Positions 51,989 through 60,983 of a stretch of 64,000 nt of DNA are shown piece after piece. The notes under the pieces are model-generated. The model ran no database searches. It was not told the DNA's origin and saw only the letters and a program-made list of their open reading frames with translations. This stretch comes from Mycobacterium simiae. GTDB taxonomy: Bacteria > Actinomycetota > Actinomycetes > Mycobacteriales > Mycobacteriaceae. Each line of letters starts with the position of its first letter. Position 1 is the stretch's first letter. The DNA is taken from contig NZ_AP022568.1 of NCBI RefSeq assembly GCF_010727605.1, positions 2,356,001-2,420,000 on the forward strand, in the 5' to 3' direction. The position numbers and the translations under genes were made by a program.

Positions 51989-53080
51989 TCAGTACACGCC
52001 CTCGATCACGGCCGCACCCTCGAAGGTGTGGACGGGCCGCACCGCGCTGACCGAATCGCTGAGCCGGCCTGCCGGACCGGGCATCCGGATTGCCATGTCG
52101 CGCTCCAAGTTGTTCGGCAGGAACATCCCTTTGCTGATGTGGTTCATCACGACCTGACCGAGTTGGCCGTAGGGCACCCGCTCGCCGGTGTCGGGGTCGA
52201 TGACCCAGAACACCACGTACGGTGTCCGCGGGTCGAAAACGAAGTCCTCCCCGTCGATTCGGGTGACCGCCTGCGAGAGAATCATCGTGCTGCCAAAGGC
52301 CATCGTGATCGTCGTGTCCGGGAAGATCCCCCGCAGCAGGTCCAGCGTGTCGGCGTCGACATGCGCGCCGCTGAGCAACAGGTAGCGAATCTTGGCATTC
52401 ACCAGGTCCACCAAACCGTCATCGCGGGCAATGGCTTCCAGCAGCGGTGGCGTGGCATGCAAGTTGGCAACGCTCTGCGTGTGGAGCACGTGTGTCGCCT
52501 GCTCGAGCAGGTGATCGACGTAGCGGGCGACGTCACCCGCGACATTTCGCGCCGCCATCTTCTTCACCCACCGCGGATCGATGTCGATCGCATGAAACGC
52601 CGAGCCCAGGCGTTCGGCGACCAGGCGCGAGAAGTAGCCGACGCCGTGTGGACCGCTCGGCATCAGACACAGGAAGCCCTGGCCGCGCCGAAAGCCGCCG
52701 GCAACGAAATCCTCCGTTTGCCATTCGACGATCTGGGCGACCCAATCGGGAAGCTGCACAGTGCGTTTGGGTGCGCCGGTGGTACCGCCGGACTCGAATA
52801 TCTGCGGAACCGGCGGCGGCGAGCCGTACCCCCGCGGGATCAGGTCCTCGATCGGCACGTTACGCAGCTCGGTGAGCAGGTTGGGAAACCGCCGCAGATC
52901 GTCGTACGTCGTGATGTCGGTCAGCGGGTCGAAGTCCAGTGTCTTGGCGGCGCGCAACCAAAAGGCCGAGCCGGTGTCTTCGCCGAAGTGCCAGGCGATC
53001 GCGGCACGCAGGTAGTCGTCGGGGTGGTCGATCGGTTCCGATCTCGGGACGTCCAGCAGTGAAAAGTCGACACCGGCCAT
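51989..53080 (-). CDS. AMP-dependent synthetase-like protein (LuxE/PaaK-type) partner of the acyl reductase
   Basis: 363 residues. The ATP-binding motif FESGGTTGAPKRTVQLP is of LuxE/PaaK type. LLLSGAHVDADTLDLL and AFGSTMIL follow, and the C-terminal subdomain is short. Unlike LuxE, no C-terminal cysteine is present to carry the acyl group; the only clear Cys is in FLCLMPSG. It may activate an acid and hand the acyl-adenylate or CoA ester to the adjacent reductase. ATG 53080 with CAGGA upstream was chosen over a GTG at 53104. Confidence 0.65.
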   Translation of the reverse strand: MAGVDFSLLDVPRSEPIDHPDDYLRAAIAWHFGEDTGSAFWLRAAKTLDFDPLTDITTYDDLRRFPNLLTELRNVPIEDLIPRGYGSPPPVPQIFESGGTTGAPKRTVQLPDWVAQIVEWQTEDFVAGGFRRGQGFLCLMPSGPHGVGYFSRLVAERLGSAFHAIDIDPRWVKKMAARNVAGDVARYVDHLLEQATHVLHTQSVANLHATPPLLEAIARDDGLVDLVNAKIRYLLLSGAHVDADTLDLLRGIFPDTTITMAFGSTMILSQAVTRIDGEDFVFDPRTPYVVFWVIDPDTGERVPYGQLGQVVMNHISKGMFLPNNLERDMAIRMPGPAGRLSDSVSAVRPVHTFEGAAVIEGVY

Positions 53081-53196
53081 GGCTTCGATCCTGTCGGATG
53101 CCACCGCCGTTGGCTATGGCGGCTCGGGTTCCACCAGGCATACAACGATTGAACGTCTGCCCATGTCGCGGCGAATTCCATGTGGCCGCTAGGTTT

Positions 53197-53976
53197 TCAG
53201 CCTTTACCACTTTCGCGCCGGAACCACGCCGTTATCGCCTCGTTGAACGCGGGATAGATGTCGTCATAGGTGCCGTCTCGTTCGGCGTATCGGAAAGCCT
53301 TGGCGCGCTCGACCACGATCTCGTCGGCCTGGGGTTGCGCTTGCAACAGGGCGATCGCCTCGGCGACGAATTCGTCCACCGGCATCCCCCGGGGGTCGAA
53401 TCCCCGTTCGCCTTGCAACGCGGTCTGCACATGCGGAGGAATGATCTCGAAGACGTCGACGGGTGTTCCGCGCAGCTGGTAGCGCAGCGACTGGGTGTAG
53501 GAGTGCAGCGCCGCCTTGGCGGCGCAATACGTCGGTGTCAGCGCACTGGGCATGAATGCCAGACCGGACGTCACGTTGATGATTGCCGCGCGTGGCTTGC
53601 GCAACAGTCCCGGAAGCAGGGCCGAAATCAACCGGATCGGGCCCACCAGGTTTATCGAGATACTCTGCTCGGCCAGCCCGACGTTGGTGGCGGTCAGGTC
53701 TTCGACCCGCTGTATCCCGGCGTTGTTGACCAAAACGTTGAGGTCGGGGTGACGGTCGGTCAGCTCGACGACGAAGCGCCTGACGTCGGCGGCGTCGGCC
53801 TGATCCAGCGGCATGCAGTCGATGCCGGGGTTGGCCGACACCACGGCCTGTAGGGCGTCGCGGCGCCGGCCCGCGATCACCACCTTGTTGCCGAGCTGGT
53901 GCAATGACTCGGCCAGACCGCGTCCGATACCGGTTCCGCCGCCGGTGACCAGCACGGTATTACCCGTCATGTGCAT
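53197..53976 (-). CDS. SDR family oxidoreductase, DltE-like
   Basis: 259 residues. VTGGGTGIGRGLAESLH, VNNAGIQ, Ser in INVTSGLAF and Tyr-x3-Lys in YCAAKAA, with a C-terminal YPAFNEAITAWFRRE typical of the DltE/YdfG-like subgroup. ATG 53976 is preceded by GGAG seven bases away; the upstream frame is not family-like. It lies 116 bp upstream of the AMP-binding/acyl-reductase pair on the same strand and could supply or use their aldehyde product, though a shared operon is uncertain. Confidence 0.82.
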   Translation of the reverse strand: MHMTGNTVLVTGGGTGIGRGLAESLHQLGNKVVIAGRRRDALQAVVSANPGIDCMPLDQADAADVRRFVVELTDRHPDLNVLVNNAGIQRVEDLTATNVGLAEQSISINLVGPIRLISALLPGLLRKPRAAIINVTSGLAFMPSALTPTYCAAKAALHSYTQSLRYQLRGTPVDVFEIIPPHVQTALQGERGFDPRGMPVDEFVAEAIALLQAQPQADEIVVERAKAFRYAERDGTYDDIYPAFNEAITAWFRRESGKG

Positions 53977-54125
53977 CGCGATACTCCTCACGCTTCGAGC
54001 TGACGTAGCGGGATGCCCCGATATGACGCGGGGCAACCACTAGTCTCCGCCAGCACCGCAACCGCGTCCCGCAATCTCGGCAACTGGTTGGCGTCGGACC
54101 CGGCGGTCGCCGCGCAATGGATCAG

Positions 54126-55085
54126 CTAGGCGGCGCGATTGTGGATCCGGCGCGGGTCGACTCCCGCCCGGCGCCACGCGGTCACCGCCCATGGCGTGTA
54201 GAGCAGCGGCAGCGGCAGCCGGTTGATCAACGGGTTCAACGCGCGCATGACGGCCGCGAAACGCTGAAACCGCTTCTCTTTCTTGGCGTTCCATTGCAGC
54301 TGGCACACCTCGCGCATCTGTGGCGGCATGGTGCCGACCAGGACTAGGCGGGTGTAGGCGTTCAGTGGTGCGGCCAGCACCGCCCAGATCGGCTTGGGCA
54401 TCCACCGCGGTGCCGGGATGCCCTTGCGGATGTAGCCGGTGCCGTACAGGACCGTCTTGTGCGGCACGAACCGTTCGAGCATCTGCTCCCAGTAGGAGAG
54501 GAAATCGGCGTAGGTCTGCGGCTGACCGCGGTCGCTGACGCCGTACAGGTGGTACCAGATCTTGCCTTCCTCGAAGATCTGTTCCTTCTCCGCATCCGAG
54601 AGACGACGGATGAACGTGTCGGTGTTGTAGATGACCTGATCGACGAAAGTCGCGTGCGCCCAGTAGAACAACTCGGGGTTCAGCGCGTGATACCTGGAGC
54701 CGTCACTGATCGTTCCTTTGATCGGCTTGTGAAAGTCACGCACCTTGCGACCCCACTCATGCGGGTCGTCGGAGTAGACCGTCTTCATCAGCGGTGGCGC
54801 CGTCCGTTTGGCGCGGCCCAACGTGTCGCTGAAAACCACCGAATGATCGAACACGCCCTGAGCGAGTTGCTCGATGCAATTCTCAACACCGGCGACGCGC
54901 TGGAACCCGAAGAACTGGGTGCGGTGATCGCCGTAGAACTTCCAGATCAGCGAGTCGGGTCCCAACCGGGCTGCGGCCCGGTTGGGACCCGACTCGTCGA
55001 GCACGACGGGTAGGGCTTCCCGAACACCCGAGTCGAACAGCGCACCGACGTTCGGGCCGGCCGTCCGGTCCTGTTGGGCGGTCAC
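54126..55085 (-). CDS. MpaB-type (DUF2236) haem oxygenase-like protein
   Basis: 319 residues of DUF2236, the family of MpaB and latex-clearing proteins. Seen: GPDSLIWKFYGDHRTQFFGFQ, DHSVVFSD, the conserved helix WGRKVRDFHKPIKG (candidate haem-binding His), FYWAHATFVDQVIY and EQMLERFVPHKTV. Mycobacterial members are usually paired with a TetR gene, as here. The reaction is unknown. GTG 55085 has GGGGGAGG upstream. Confidence 0.82.
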   Translation of the reverse strand: MTAQQDRTAGPNVGALFDSGVREALPVVLDESGPNRAAARLGPDSLIWKFYGDHRTQFFGFQRVAGVENCIEQLAQGVFDHSVVFSDTLGRAKRTAPPLMKTVYSDDPHEWGRKVRDFHKPIKGTISDGSRYHALNPELFYWAHATFVDQVIYNTDTFIRRLSDAEKEQIFEEGKIWYHLYGVSDRGQPQTYADFLSYWEQMLERFVPHKTVLYGTGYIRKGIPAPRWMPKPIWAVLAAPLNAYTRLVLVGTMPPQMREVCQLQWNAKKEKRFQRFAAVMRALNPLINRLPLPLLYTPWAVTAWRRAGVDPRRIHNRAA

Positions 55086-55110
55086 GCCCCACCTCCCCCG
55101 AAGCATTGAC

Positions 55111-55128
55111 ACAAAAATGTATCTTTGT
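55111..55128. promoter_or_regulatory. Inverted repeat in the MpaB-TetR divergent promoter
   Basis: ACAAA and TTTGT arms around 8 bp, in an AT-rich patch of the 91-bp gap. This is a plausible TetR-dimer operator for control of both genes. The arms are short, so chance is possible. Confidence 0.45.
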
Positions 55129-55176
55129 TCCACGTTAGCATTTGGGCGTACGCGATCGCAGTGGGGGTCGGTAATC

Positions 55177-55794
55177 ATGCGGAGCCGCAGCTTGGCGGGC
55201 CAGATCGGCAGTGGCGGCGGTGTCGAAGAAGCCACCGACGTGGAGCGGGCCATTCTGGACACCGCCCGCGCGGTCTTCGAGACGTATGGCGTACGTCGGG
55301 CGAACATCGAGGACGTCGCCGCGCGCGCCGGCGTCAGCCGCAGCACCATCTATCGCCGCTTCCCCACCAAAGACGACTTGGTCGAACAGGTGGTGCGTCG
55401 CGAGGCCGAAATCTTTTTCGCCACCCTGGGCCGGGCCACTGCCGGCTGTGACCCCCAGCAGGCGGTGATCGAGGCGTTCACCCTGGGCGTGCGCCTGGTT
55501 CAGGATTCGCGGCTGTATTCACGCATCGTGCAGAGCGAACCCGAGTTGCTCGGCTTGTTCTCCCGATCGCACGTCTTCCCCATCGGCCAGTTCGCCGACG
55601 GGATCGCCCACACCCTGCGCCGGTGCGGGGCTGAGATTCCCGACGCCGACCTGTCCAACGTCGCCGACGTCCTGTTGCGCGTCGCGCTCGGCATCATCGT
55701 CTTCCCGACCGACCGCCTCGACATCGCCGATGACGGCGCCGTCCGCGACTATGCCGCACGCTACCTGGTGCCGCTGATCGGCAACCTGGTCTAG
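55177..55794 (+). CDS. TetR-family transcriptional regulator
   Basis: 205 residues. The N-terminal HTH is ERAILDTARAVFETYGVRRANIEDVAARAGVSRSTIYRRFPTKDDL (about 22-68), with a C-terminal all-helical ligand domain. ATG 55177 was used because the longer frame extends antisense into the MpaB gene. The gene is divergent from the MpaB-type oxygenase and likely regulates it and itself. The following cyclase-fusion gene starts 42 bp downstream and could be cotranscribed. Confidence 0.87.
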   Translation: MRSRSLAGQIGSGGGVEEATDVERAILDTARAVFETYGVRRANIEDVAARAGVSRSTIYRRFPTKDDLVEQVVRREAEIFFATLGRATAGCDPQQAVIEAFTLGVRLVQDSRLYSRIVQSEPELLGLFSRSHVFPIGQFADGIAHTLRRCGAEIPDADLSNVADVLLRVALGIIVFPTDRLDIADDGAVRDYAARYLVPLIGNLV

Positions 55795-55836
55795 ACCTTC
55801 CCTAGACGTGTCACGGCACTGCATTAACCTGTACGA

Positions 55837-57204
55837 GTGGCGCCGGTTCCACGGCTGCGGTATGCCAACTGCGGCGAGATAGACATCGCCTACCAGATTT
55901 TTGGCGATGGACCGATCGACCTGTTGGTGCTCCCAGGCCCCCTTATACCGATCGACTGTGTCGACAGCGAGCCATCGATGTACCGCTTCCACCGTCGGTT
56001 GGCCTCTTTTGCCCGGGTGATCCGGTTCGACCAGCGCGGCATCGGCTTGTCGTCGCGGGTGCCCTCGCTGGACATGATCGGCCCGCGCTTCTGGGCGCAG
56101 GACGCGCTTGCCGTGATGGATGCCGTCGGGTGTGAGCGGGCGACGATCTTTGCTCCCGGTTTCACGTCGTTGACCGGCCTGGTGCTCGCCGCGGACTTCC
56201 CCGAGCGGGTGAACAACCTGGTCATCTTCAACGGCGCCGCCCGCACGCTGCGCGGGCCCGACTACCCGATTGGCAGCGACGAGAGCGCCGCCGAGGCCTA
56301 TACGACGGTCGGAATGGAACCGGACGCCGTCGAGCAGGGCTTCGACATGCTTGCCATCATCGCCCCGTCTGTCGCCGCCGACGCCGTATTCCGCGCCTGG
56401 TGGGACCACGCGGGTAATCGGGCCGCCTCGCCCAGCATGGCGCGGGTGTTCATCACCAAGCTCCGGCAGTCCGACGTGCGCGAGACACTGTCCCGTGTCA
56501 GCGCGCCGACGCTGATCCTGCACCGCGACAACCCCGAGTTCAGTCCGGTCGAGCACGGCCGGTACCTCGCCGAGCACATCGCCGGATCACGCCTGCGCGA
56601 GCTGCCCGGAAAGGATGCCCTCTACTGGGTGGGTGACACCGCGCCGATGCTCGACGAGATCGAGGAGTTCATCACCGGCGTGCGGGGCGGGGCGGCCGCA
56701 GAACGCTTGCTCACCACCATCGTGTTCACCGACATCGTCGGTTCGACCGAACACGCCGCCCTGCTCGGCGACGATCGCTGGCGCGATCTGTTGGACAACC
56801 ACGACACCATCGTGCGCCAGGAACTGCAGCGATTCGCCGGCCGCGAAGTCAACACGGCCGGTGACGGATTCGTCGCCACGTTCACCAGCCCGAGCGCGGC
56901 GATCGCATGCGCCGATGCCATCGTGGACGCGGTTCGGGTGCTGGGCATCGAGGTTCGGGTCGGCATTCACGCAGGCGAGGTCGAGGCGCGGGGCACCGAC
57001 GTCGCGGGAATGGCCGTGCACATCGGGGCACGGGTTGCCGCGCTAGCCGGGCCTGGCGAGGTGCTCGTTTCCTCGACACTGCGCGACATCGTCACCGGAT
57101 CGCGGCACCGGTTCACCGACCGCGGGGAGAGCGCGCTCAAAGGGGTGCCGGGCGCGTGGCGGTTGTACGCGCTGGTCAGCGAGCATTCCGTCGTCAATCG
57201 TTAA
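55837..57204 (+). CDS. Alpha/beta-hydrolase-fold protein fused to a class III nucleotidyl cyclase
   Basis: 455 residues. Residues about 15-280 have an alpha/beta-hydrolase fold ([35 protein letters not shown]), but the nucleophile elbow reads FAPGFTS rather than GxSxG, so hydrolysis is doubtful. Residues about 290-450 are a cyclase catalytic domain with metal aspartates in [10 protein letters not shown] and [11 protein letters not shown] and the [11 protein letters not shown] segment. This layout is common in mycobacterial adenylate cyclases, where the hydrolase part probably senses a ligand. GTG 55837. Likely makes cAMP in the cytosol. Confidence 0.85.
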   Translation: MAPVPRLRYANCGEIDIAYQIFGDGPIDLLVLPGPLIPIDCVDSEPSMYRFHRRLASFARVIRFDQRGIGLSSRVPSLDMIGPRFWAQDALAVMDAVGCERATIFAPGFTSLTGLVLAADFPERVNNLVIFNGAARTLRGPDYPIGSDESAAEAYTTVGMEPDAVEQGFDMLAIIAPSVAADAVFRAWWDHAGNRAASPSMARVFITKLRQSDVRETLSRVSAPTLILHRDNPEFSPVEHGRYLAEHIAGSRLRELPGKDALYWVGDTAPMLDEIEEFITGVRGGAAAERLLTTIVFTDIVGSTEHAALLGDDRWRDLLDNHDTIVRQELQRFAGREVNTAGDGFVATFTSPSAAIACADAIVDAVRVLGIEVRVGIHAGEVEARGTDVAGMAVHIGARVAALAGPGEVLVSSTLRDIVTGSRHRFTDRGESALKGVPGAWRLYALVSEHSVVNR

Positions 57205-57327
57205 CGAAATACACACGCTCGGCGTCTCGAGGCGCCCGCCGAGCGCGCGTAGGCTGCGCTGCAGAGCCGTCAATGTCGCGGGCCCCGATTTTGGTGTACA
57301 GCTTCACATTTCATTAAAGGAGTGCGC

Positions 57328-58065
57328 ATGACCGACGTACACGTGTCGCCGTCTCCCGCGTTGCGCCGCGCGCTGGATCTGCTCACCGACCCGCCGGCGG
57401 AGCCCGACACCAGCAAGGGATACCTCGATCTGCTCGACGACCACGCCAACGACGTCCCGAAGAACACCGGCCCCATCCAGGCGGCCTGGGCCTCACCCAT
57501 CGGGTCGATGCTTTACGACAACGCGCAAGCAGTGTCACGCCGGCTGTTCGCCGCCCTGCAGCACCCCGCCGACTGGCTGGACATCCCTACGGGCGGTACC
57601 GCGCTGGACGTCGGTTCTGGGCCGGGCACGGTGACCGCGTCGCTGGCGCAGGCTGCCGGCGAGGACGGCCTGGCGCTGGGCGTGGACATTTCCGAGGCGA
57701 TGCTGACCCGCGCGGTCCGCAACGAAGCAAGCCCGCATGTCGGCTTCATCCGTGCCGACGCGCAGCGACTCCCTTTCCGCGACAACACTGTTGACGCCGT
57801 GATATCTCTGGCAGTCTTGCAACTCATTCCGAACCCATCGGCCGCGCTGGCCGAGATGGCCCGCGTGCTGCGCCCCGGCGGCCGGTTGGCCGTCATGGTT
57901 CCGACCGTGGGGCGCGCTGCGCGCCTATGGCAGCTGCTGCCGAATTTCGGCGCTCATGTGTTCGGCGAGGATGAGATCGGCGATGTCCTGGAAGAGCACG
58001 GATTCGTGAGCGTGCGAGTCCACAACCTCGGCACCTTCCAGTGGGTCCGGGGCAAAAACGGCTGA
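57328..58065 (+). CDS. Class I SAM-dependent methyltransferase
   Basis: 245 residues. SAM motif I is ALDVGSGPGTVTASLA near 92, followed by LGVDISEAML, FIRADAQRLPF and VLRPGGRLAVMVP, the UbiE/COQ5-like methyltransferase-11 pattern. The N-terminal 60 residues may form a cap over the substrate. ATG 57328 has AAAGGAG upstream. Substrate unknown. It is convergent with the next SRPBCC gene, 4 bp apart. Confidence 0.87.
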   Translation: MTDVHVSPSPALRRALDLLTDPPAEPDTSKGYLDLLDDHANDVPKNTGPIQAAWASPIGSMLYDNAQAVSRRLFAALQHPADWLDIPTGGTALDVGSGPGTVTASLAQAAGEDGLALGVDISEAMLTRAVRNEASPHVGFIRADAQRLPFRDNTVDAVISLAVLQLIPNPSAALAEMARVLRPGGRLAVMVPTVGRAARLWQLLPNFGAHVFGEDEIGDVLEEHGFVSVRVHNLGTFQWVRGKNG

Positions 58066-58069
58066 GCCG

Positions 58070-58537
58070 TCAGTCGGCGCGCTGGGCGAGCGCTGCCAGC
58101 TTGTCCATCGACTCGCGCAGCATCTCTGGTGTCGTCGAGCGCGCCTTTGGCAAGCGCGTGGGGTCGCTCAGCGCTGTCCAGTCGTAGGTGTGCGTGACGT
58201 TGGTCAGTGTGGCGTTGATGGCGTTGAGCTCCCACCGCCATAGATGGCCGGGCGGCTTCTTGCCGGGTTCTGCTGGGCGCCAAGCGATTTTGGCGCCTTC
58301 GATGAACTCGACCACGTGGTTTTCCCGCACCTGGCCGTTGGTCAGCAACATCTTGAACACGTCGCCGACCTGGCGTACGCGCTGCCCCGGCTCAGCAGAT
58401 TCGAGATTGTCGTTGCCGTCCCAACTTGGTTGACGGGACGGGTCGGCGATCAATTCGAAGATTCGTTCGGCGCTAGCCGAGATGACGCGCGAAGCGCTGA
58501 CAATGCCCTCGGGGCCTGCTGGATCCGTTTCAGCCAT
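58070..58537 (-). CDS. SRPBCC family protein
   Basis: 155 residues with the helix-grip fold: VSASRVISASAERIFELIADPSRQPSWDG at the N-terminus, a central GHLWRWELNA strand and the C-terminal helix TPEMLRESMDKLAALAQ. Common in mycobacteria as ligand-binding or cyclase-like proteins. ATG 58537 fits the usual N-terminal length. It lies 69 bp downstream of the SDR gene on the same strand. Confidence 0.82.
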   Translation of the reverse strand: MAETDPAGPEGIVSASRVISASAERIFELIADPSRQPSWDGNDNLESAEPGQRVRQVGDVFKMLLTNGQVRENHVVEFIEGAKIAWRPAEPGKKPPGHLWRWELNAINATLTNVTHTYDWTALSDPTRLPKARSTTPEMLRESMDKLAALAQRAD

Positions 58538-58606
58538 ACGCCAATCCAAACATGCCGAGCACGCCGATGTGCACCGACTTCCCGCCCCGGCGCGCGGACG
58601 AACCGC

Positions 58607-59299
58607 TCAACCGACCCGTAGCAACTCCGCCGGGCCAGCGAGCGCCGCCTTGGCATACCGACTGGATTCGTCGGCGAGCACCTCTGCCTGGTCATCCTGG
58701 ATGCCGTCCACGATTTCTCGGGCGACATCGCGCGGATCGTTCTTCGGCACAGCGAAATTGGCGGCCATGTCGGTGTCGGTGAAGCCCAGATGAACCGCGG
58801 TGACCAGCGTGCCCTGCTTCTCGAGTTCGACGCGCAGCGAATTCGACAGCGACCAGATGGCCGCCTTCGAGTCGCCGTAGCCACCGAAGCCGCCAATCCA
58901 CGCCAGCACCGAGCTGATGTCGACAAGCGCCCCGCCGCCGTTCCTGGCCAGGATCGGCGCGAACGCCTGCGCCACCCGAAGGGCGCCGAAGTAATTGGTC
59001 TCGAAGACCTCACGCACCTCGTCCAGGTCGCTGTTGAGCAGCTGGGTGGCGCCGGCAACGCCGGCGTTGTTGACCACGATGGTGGCGTCGGATGCCCTGG
59101 CAGCGAGCGCCGCAACCGATTCGGTCTGCGTGACGTCAAGCGGCACACTCACGATGCGCGGGTCGTCGCTGGGTTGTGGCGTGCGCGCCGTGGCGTAGAC
59201 CTTCGCCGCGCCCCGCCGCAGAAACTCCTCCACGATCGCCTTGCCGAGTCCGCGTTGACCACCGGTGACCACGACTGTCGATCCCTCGATGTTGACCAT
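58607..59299 (-). CDS. Short-chain dehydrogenase/reductase beside a CGNR regulator
   Basis: 230 residues. VVTGGQRGLGKAIVEEF, VNNAGVAG, Ser in VDISSVLA and Tyr-x3-Lys in YGDSKAA are present; the C-terminus is short, with no VDGG motif. ATG 59299 has AAGGAGAG upstream. The 85-bp gap to the divergent CGNR gene is rich in GTCAA repeats, suggesting control by that regulator. Confidence 0.86.
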   Translation of the reverse strand: MVNIEGSTVVVTGGQRGLGKAIVEEFLRRGAAKVYATARTPQPSDDPRIVSVPLDVTQTESVAALAARASDATIVVNNAGVAGATQLLNSDLDEVREVFETNYFGALRVAQAFAPILARNGGGALVDISSVLAWIGGFGGYGDSKAAIWSLSNSLRVELEKQGTLVTAVHLGFTDTDMAANFAVPKNDPRDVAREIVDGIQDDQAEVLADESSRYAKAALAGPAELLRVG

Positions 59300-59309
59300 G
59301 ATCCACTCT

Positions 59310-59346
59310 CCTTGACTGAGTCAAACTGACTTTGATTCTGTCAAGG
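59310..59346. promoter_or_regulatory. Inverted and direct GTCAA repeats between SDR and CGNR genes
   Basis: Perfect 7-bp arms CCTTGAC and GTCAAGG 23 bp apart. Further GTCAA-type half-sites lie inside (TGAGTCAAAC) and one lies outside near 59368 (TAGTCAAGT). The spacing suits cooperative binding of a dimer. The SDR start codon is only 11 bp away, so binding would block its expression. Confidence 0.55.
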
Positions 59347-59384
59347 TAGTTGCCGGCCGCGACATAGTCAAGTAGCATTTGGCT

Positions 59385-60026
59385 ATGTCTGAATGGTCTG
59401 CATCACAGCGCTACAACGCCGGCCCGGCGCCCGGCGGGCTCGGGCTGGTGCAGGATTTCCTGAACACGGTTGCGGTGCCGCACTACGGTTGCGACCTGCT
59501 GGAAGACCTCGCGCTCGCCCAAGAGTGGGCCGGTAGTGCGGTCGGGGTCTGGTCGGCCCAGCGCGGCGCTCCCGTAGCACCGCCCCGGCTGGCCGAGGAG
59601 GATCTGCCGAAACTCCGCGCCGTGCGCCGCTCCATCGCGCGCTTGGTGCGCAGGGAAAAGGCCGACGGGCCCATCCCGAACTCGATTTCGGCGTGCTTCG
59701 CGTTGTCCGACACCGGCGAGGTGCGCCTGACCCCCGCCGGGACTGGTTGGCGCTGGCTGGCCTCGGCGTTATGGGGTGAGATCTTGCTGAGCCAGCAGGC
59801 CGACACCTGGCGACGACTGAAGCAATGCCGCAACGATCCTTGTGGGACGACCTTCTATGACCGCTCCAAAAACAACAGCGGGGTGTGGTGCAACGCGAAA
59901 ACGTGCGGCAACGTGGCCAACTTGCGGGCGTCCCGAGCGCGGCGGCGGCAACGCGAGCACGCCGCGGCCGGCAGTGCGGTCAGCTCAGCACCGGCAACAG
60001 GTGCAGCAATACCCGCGCGGAGCTGA
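59385..60026 (+). CDS. CGNR zinc-finger (ABATE domain) transcriptional regulator
   Basis: 213 residues. The N-terminal ABATE domain begins at [13 protein letters not shown]. The C-terminal CGNR finger has [12 protein letters not shown], then [13 protein letters not shown], four cysteines for zinc, ending in an Arg-rich tail that probably contacts DNA. These proteins are regarded as stress-linked regulators. ATG 59385 gives MSEWSAS. It diverges from the SDR gene and overlaps the convergent nucleosidase gene by 47 bp, an unusually long tail overlap. Confidence 0.85.
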   Translation: MSEWSASQRYNAGPAPGGLGLVQDFLNTVAVPHYGCDLLEDLALAQEWAGSAVGVWSAQRGAPVAPPRLAEEDLPKLRAVRRSIARLVRREKADGPIPNSISACFALSDTGEVRLTPAGTGWRWLASALWGEILLSQQADTWRRLKQCRNDPCGTTFYDRSKNNSGVWCNAKTCGNVANLRASRARRRQREHAAAGSAVSSAPATGAAIPARS

Positions 60027-60735
60027 TCGCGACCGTTTCGGCGAACAAGTTGAAGTCGACACCGGAATCTACGCCGGCGAGGTCGGACAGTGCCCGGATG
60101 ACCAGCCACGGTATCGCGAAGGCCTCGCACACCTGAGCCAGTGCGCCGCCCTCCATTTCGACGGCCAGGGCCCCGAACTCGTCGTGCCACCGCTTGCGCG
60201 TGGCTTCGCAATGCAGATACTGATCACCGCTCAAGACCGTCCCGTAGGCGACCCGCGGCACCGCGCCGGTGCCGCCCGCGGCTGGGGGCAATGCCGGAAG
60301 AGCGAACCCGGCGAGGCGGCGCTGAACGCGTCCGACGAGTCCGGGGTCGACCGGGTATCCGGACCGGTCGGTCGGGTTGATGAACGGGATGTGCCCAGGC
60401 TGGTAGGGACGTAGCCGCCCGTCCTCGATGACCCCCGAGTCGTGCTGCACCAGATGATCGGCGACGACAATATCGCCGATACCCAGCTTCGGGTCGAGCC
60501 CACCCGCGACGCCAGTGAAAACTATTGGGCAGCAACCGAATCGGTCGGCAAGCAGGGTTGCAACCAATGCGGCGTTGACCTTGCCCATCCCCCCGGCCAC
60601 CAGCACCACCCGGTGCCCTACCAGGTCGCCGGCGTCAAAACTGAGCTGCGCGACCCGCTCGCGGTGCTCGGTCGACAGCATGCCGCGCAGATACGCCCAC
60701 TCCTGCGGGATGGCGCAGACAATGCCGATCGTCAT
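59980..60735 (-). CDS. mtn: 5'-methylthioadenosine/S-adenosylhomocysteine nucleosidase
   Basis: 251 residues. It has the purine-nucleosidase fold with [14 protein letters not shown] at the start, [35 protein letters not shown], the active-site [12 protein letters not shown] (Glu pair) and the catalytic Asp in IRALSDLAG. It hydrolyses MTA and SAH, recycling methionine and removing methylation by-products. It matches M. tuberculosis Rv0091. ATG 60735; the longer frame lacks family support. Confidence 0.9.
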   Translation of the reverse strand: MTIGIVCAIPQEWAYLRGMLSTEHRERVAQLSFDAGDLVGHRVVLVAGGMGKVNAALVATLLADRFGCCPIVFTGVAGGLDPKLGIGDIVVADHLVQHDSGVIEDGRLRPYQPGHIPFINPTDRSGYPVDPGLVGRVQRRLAGFALPALPPAAGGTGAVPRVAYGTVLSGDQYLHCEATRKRWHDEFGALAVEMEGGALAQVCEAFAIPWLVIRALSDLAGVDSGVDFNLFAETVAISSARVLLHLLPVLS

Positions 60736-60818
60736 CGAGATCGCACCTGGAACTCTCCTCGCCCGGGCGCAGGCCATGCGGCGGCGCCGTCGGCGAGTCT
60801 ATCGACCCGGACGAGCCG

Positions 60819-60983
60819 TCAGCAGCGCTCCGCGCCCCGGCGCATGACGCGCGGCTCACCAGCCCGCTCGCGTGACCTGCTTCGCATGACGGCGTGCAAT
60901 GCGCTACACGCGCGCTCCTTGATGGGGGCCACTACGTCGAGGTTGGCAGAGCCCTGGTTGATTAAAGTCTGCAGCGTCACCAC
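60819..60983 (-). CDS. Possible small ORF with strong SD upstream of mtn
   Basis: 54 codons. The GTG at 60983 has AGGAGGAGGT seven bases upstream, the best SD in this stretch, with an immediately following GTG as an alternative start. The translation begins VVTLQTLINQGSANLDVVAP and ends in an Arg-rich stretch with two Cys. No family recognised. It could be a leader peptide for mtn, 83 bp downstream, a small protein, or a chance frame. Apart from it, 60736-61199 shows no gene. Confidence 0.38.
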   Translation of the reverse strand: MVTLQTLINQGSANLDVVAPIKERACSALHAVMRSRSRERAGEPRVMRRGAERC

